Assembly: GCA_024860865.1 (NCBI GenBank) | Contig: JACRDV010000111.1 | Coordinates: 1-6,205 of the forward strand | DNA from: Methanobacteriota archaeon | GTDB lineage: Archaea; JACRDV01 | Length of the DNA: 6,205 nt | Direction of reading: 5' to 3' | Shown: piece after piece, positions 5,795 through 6,205 of the stretch | Numbering within the stretch: position 1 is the first letter of the stretch | How the letters are laid out: every line of letters starts with the position of its first letter | The notes under the pieces: generated by a model | What the model saw: only the letters and a program-made list of their open reading frames with translations | The model's database searches: none | What the model was told of the DNA's origin: nothing | Made by a program: the position numbers and the translations under genes

Positions 5795-6205
5795 ATGTTT
5801 GCTTTCCTTTCAAAAAACGATTTTGAAAAAATTCATTTGAATAGTCTCGATATTTTAGAAAATCTAGGCATAAAAATAAAAAGTGGAGCATGTCTTAAAA
5901 CTTTAGAAAAAACAGGAGCTATAGTTGATTACGAAAAACTTCAAGCAAAATTCCCGAACCATCTTGTTGAAGAAGCTCTGAAAAAAGCACCTAAAGTAGT
6001 GAAGTTATTTGCTAGAGACTCAAAATTCGATGTAACCCTGGATAAAAAGAACACCCATTTTTCAACAGATGGAACTGGGACTGCTGTGATAGACTTTGAA
6101 ACAAGAGAACTGAGAACTTCAACAGCTGAAGACGTTGCAAAAAGTGCAAAAATTGCAAATTCTTTGAATAATGTTCATGTTTATTGGGCTACTGTAGGTG
6201 CTCAA
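5795..6205 (+). CDS. MttB-family methyltransferase (trimethylamine methyltransferase superfamily), 5' part
   Basis: The first 137 residues of a gene cut by the window end; no stop is reached. The family is TIM-barrel enzymes that move a methyl group from a methylated amine or betaine to a corrinoid protein. Pyrrolysine-containing MttB acts on trimethylamine; the many members lacking pyrrolysine include glycine betaine methyltransferases. The visible part shows the family's N-terminal pattern: a helix HLNSLDILENLGIKI at 14-28, an acidic/charged stretch, FPNHLVEEALKKAPKVVKLFARD (53-75 region), then a strand-rich segment with TDGTGTAVIDFETRELRTST (91-110) leading into AEDVAKSAKIANSL (111-124). 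The barrel core, the possible pyrrolysine site and any corrinoid partner lie beyond the window, so substrate cannot be assigned. ATG at 5795 is supported by GTGAT just upstream and a strong TATA box. It is divergent from cofH. Confidence 0.82.
   Translation, partial: MFAFLSKNDFEKIHLNSLDILENLGIKIKSGACLKTLEKTGAIVDYEKLQAKFPNHLVEEALKKAPKVVKLFARDSKFDVTLDKKNTHFSTDGTGTAVIDFETRELRTSTAEDVAKSAKIANSLNNVHVYWATVGAQ

Noticed and set aside
1-6205. Defence island, CRISPR array, mobile element, tRNA or rRNA
   Set aside because: No regularly spaced repeats, transposase, integrase, tRNA cloverleaf or rRNA-like segment was recognised on either strand; the gene content is metabolic.

Overview
This is an AT-rich window, by eye roughly one third G+C, and it reads as archaeal. 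The signs are CofH (deazaflavin/F420 synthesis), a geranylgeranyl-reductase-type flavoprotein, TATA-box promoters, Shine-Dalgarno (SD) sites of the form GAGGTG about 5 nt before the start, and starts without SD that fit leaderless transcription. The closest lineage cannot be fixed from the sequence alone. An uncultivated TACK/Bathyarchaeia-like or methanogen-related archaeon would fit (inference).

Layout. A 168-nt leader region holds a 20-bp palindrome and a TATA-like element. It precedes a plus-strand FAD-dependent geranylgeranyl reductase family gene (169-1401). That gene converges on a minus-strand universal stress protein gene (1407-1850), with only 5 bp between the stop codons. The rest of the minus strand, read in transcription order from the right, is cofH (4483-5628), a panE-like ketopantoate reductase (3510-4439), an unrecognised protein with a C-terminal zinc ribbon (2818-3492), hisF (1906-2664) and the usp gene. 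panE and the unknown gene are 17 nt apart and almost certainly co-transcribed. hisF is set off by 153 nt containing a hairpin plus U-rich tract, and usp has its own TATA box over the 3' end of hisF. Divergent from cofH, across a 166-nt intergenic region rich in short inverted repeats, a plus-strand MttB-family (trimethylamine methyltransferase superfamily) gene starts at 5795 and runs off the window.

Biology. Most genes are cofactor or housekeeping metabolism: F420 (cofH), pantothenate/CoA (panE), histidine (hisF), membrane lipid saturation (reductase) and stress (usp), plus a possible corrinoid-dependent methyl-transfer enzyme. They are not steps of one pathway. I see no defence system, mobile element, CRISPR array, tRNA or rRNA. 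The signals most worth a second look are a TATA-linked element, TATAT-N4-AGTTCGCTAA, shared by the promoter regions of the reductase and the MttB-like gene; the palindromes in the two intergenic regions; and the unrecognised zinc-ribbon protein.
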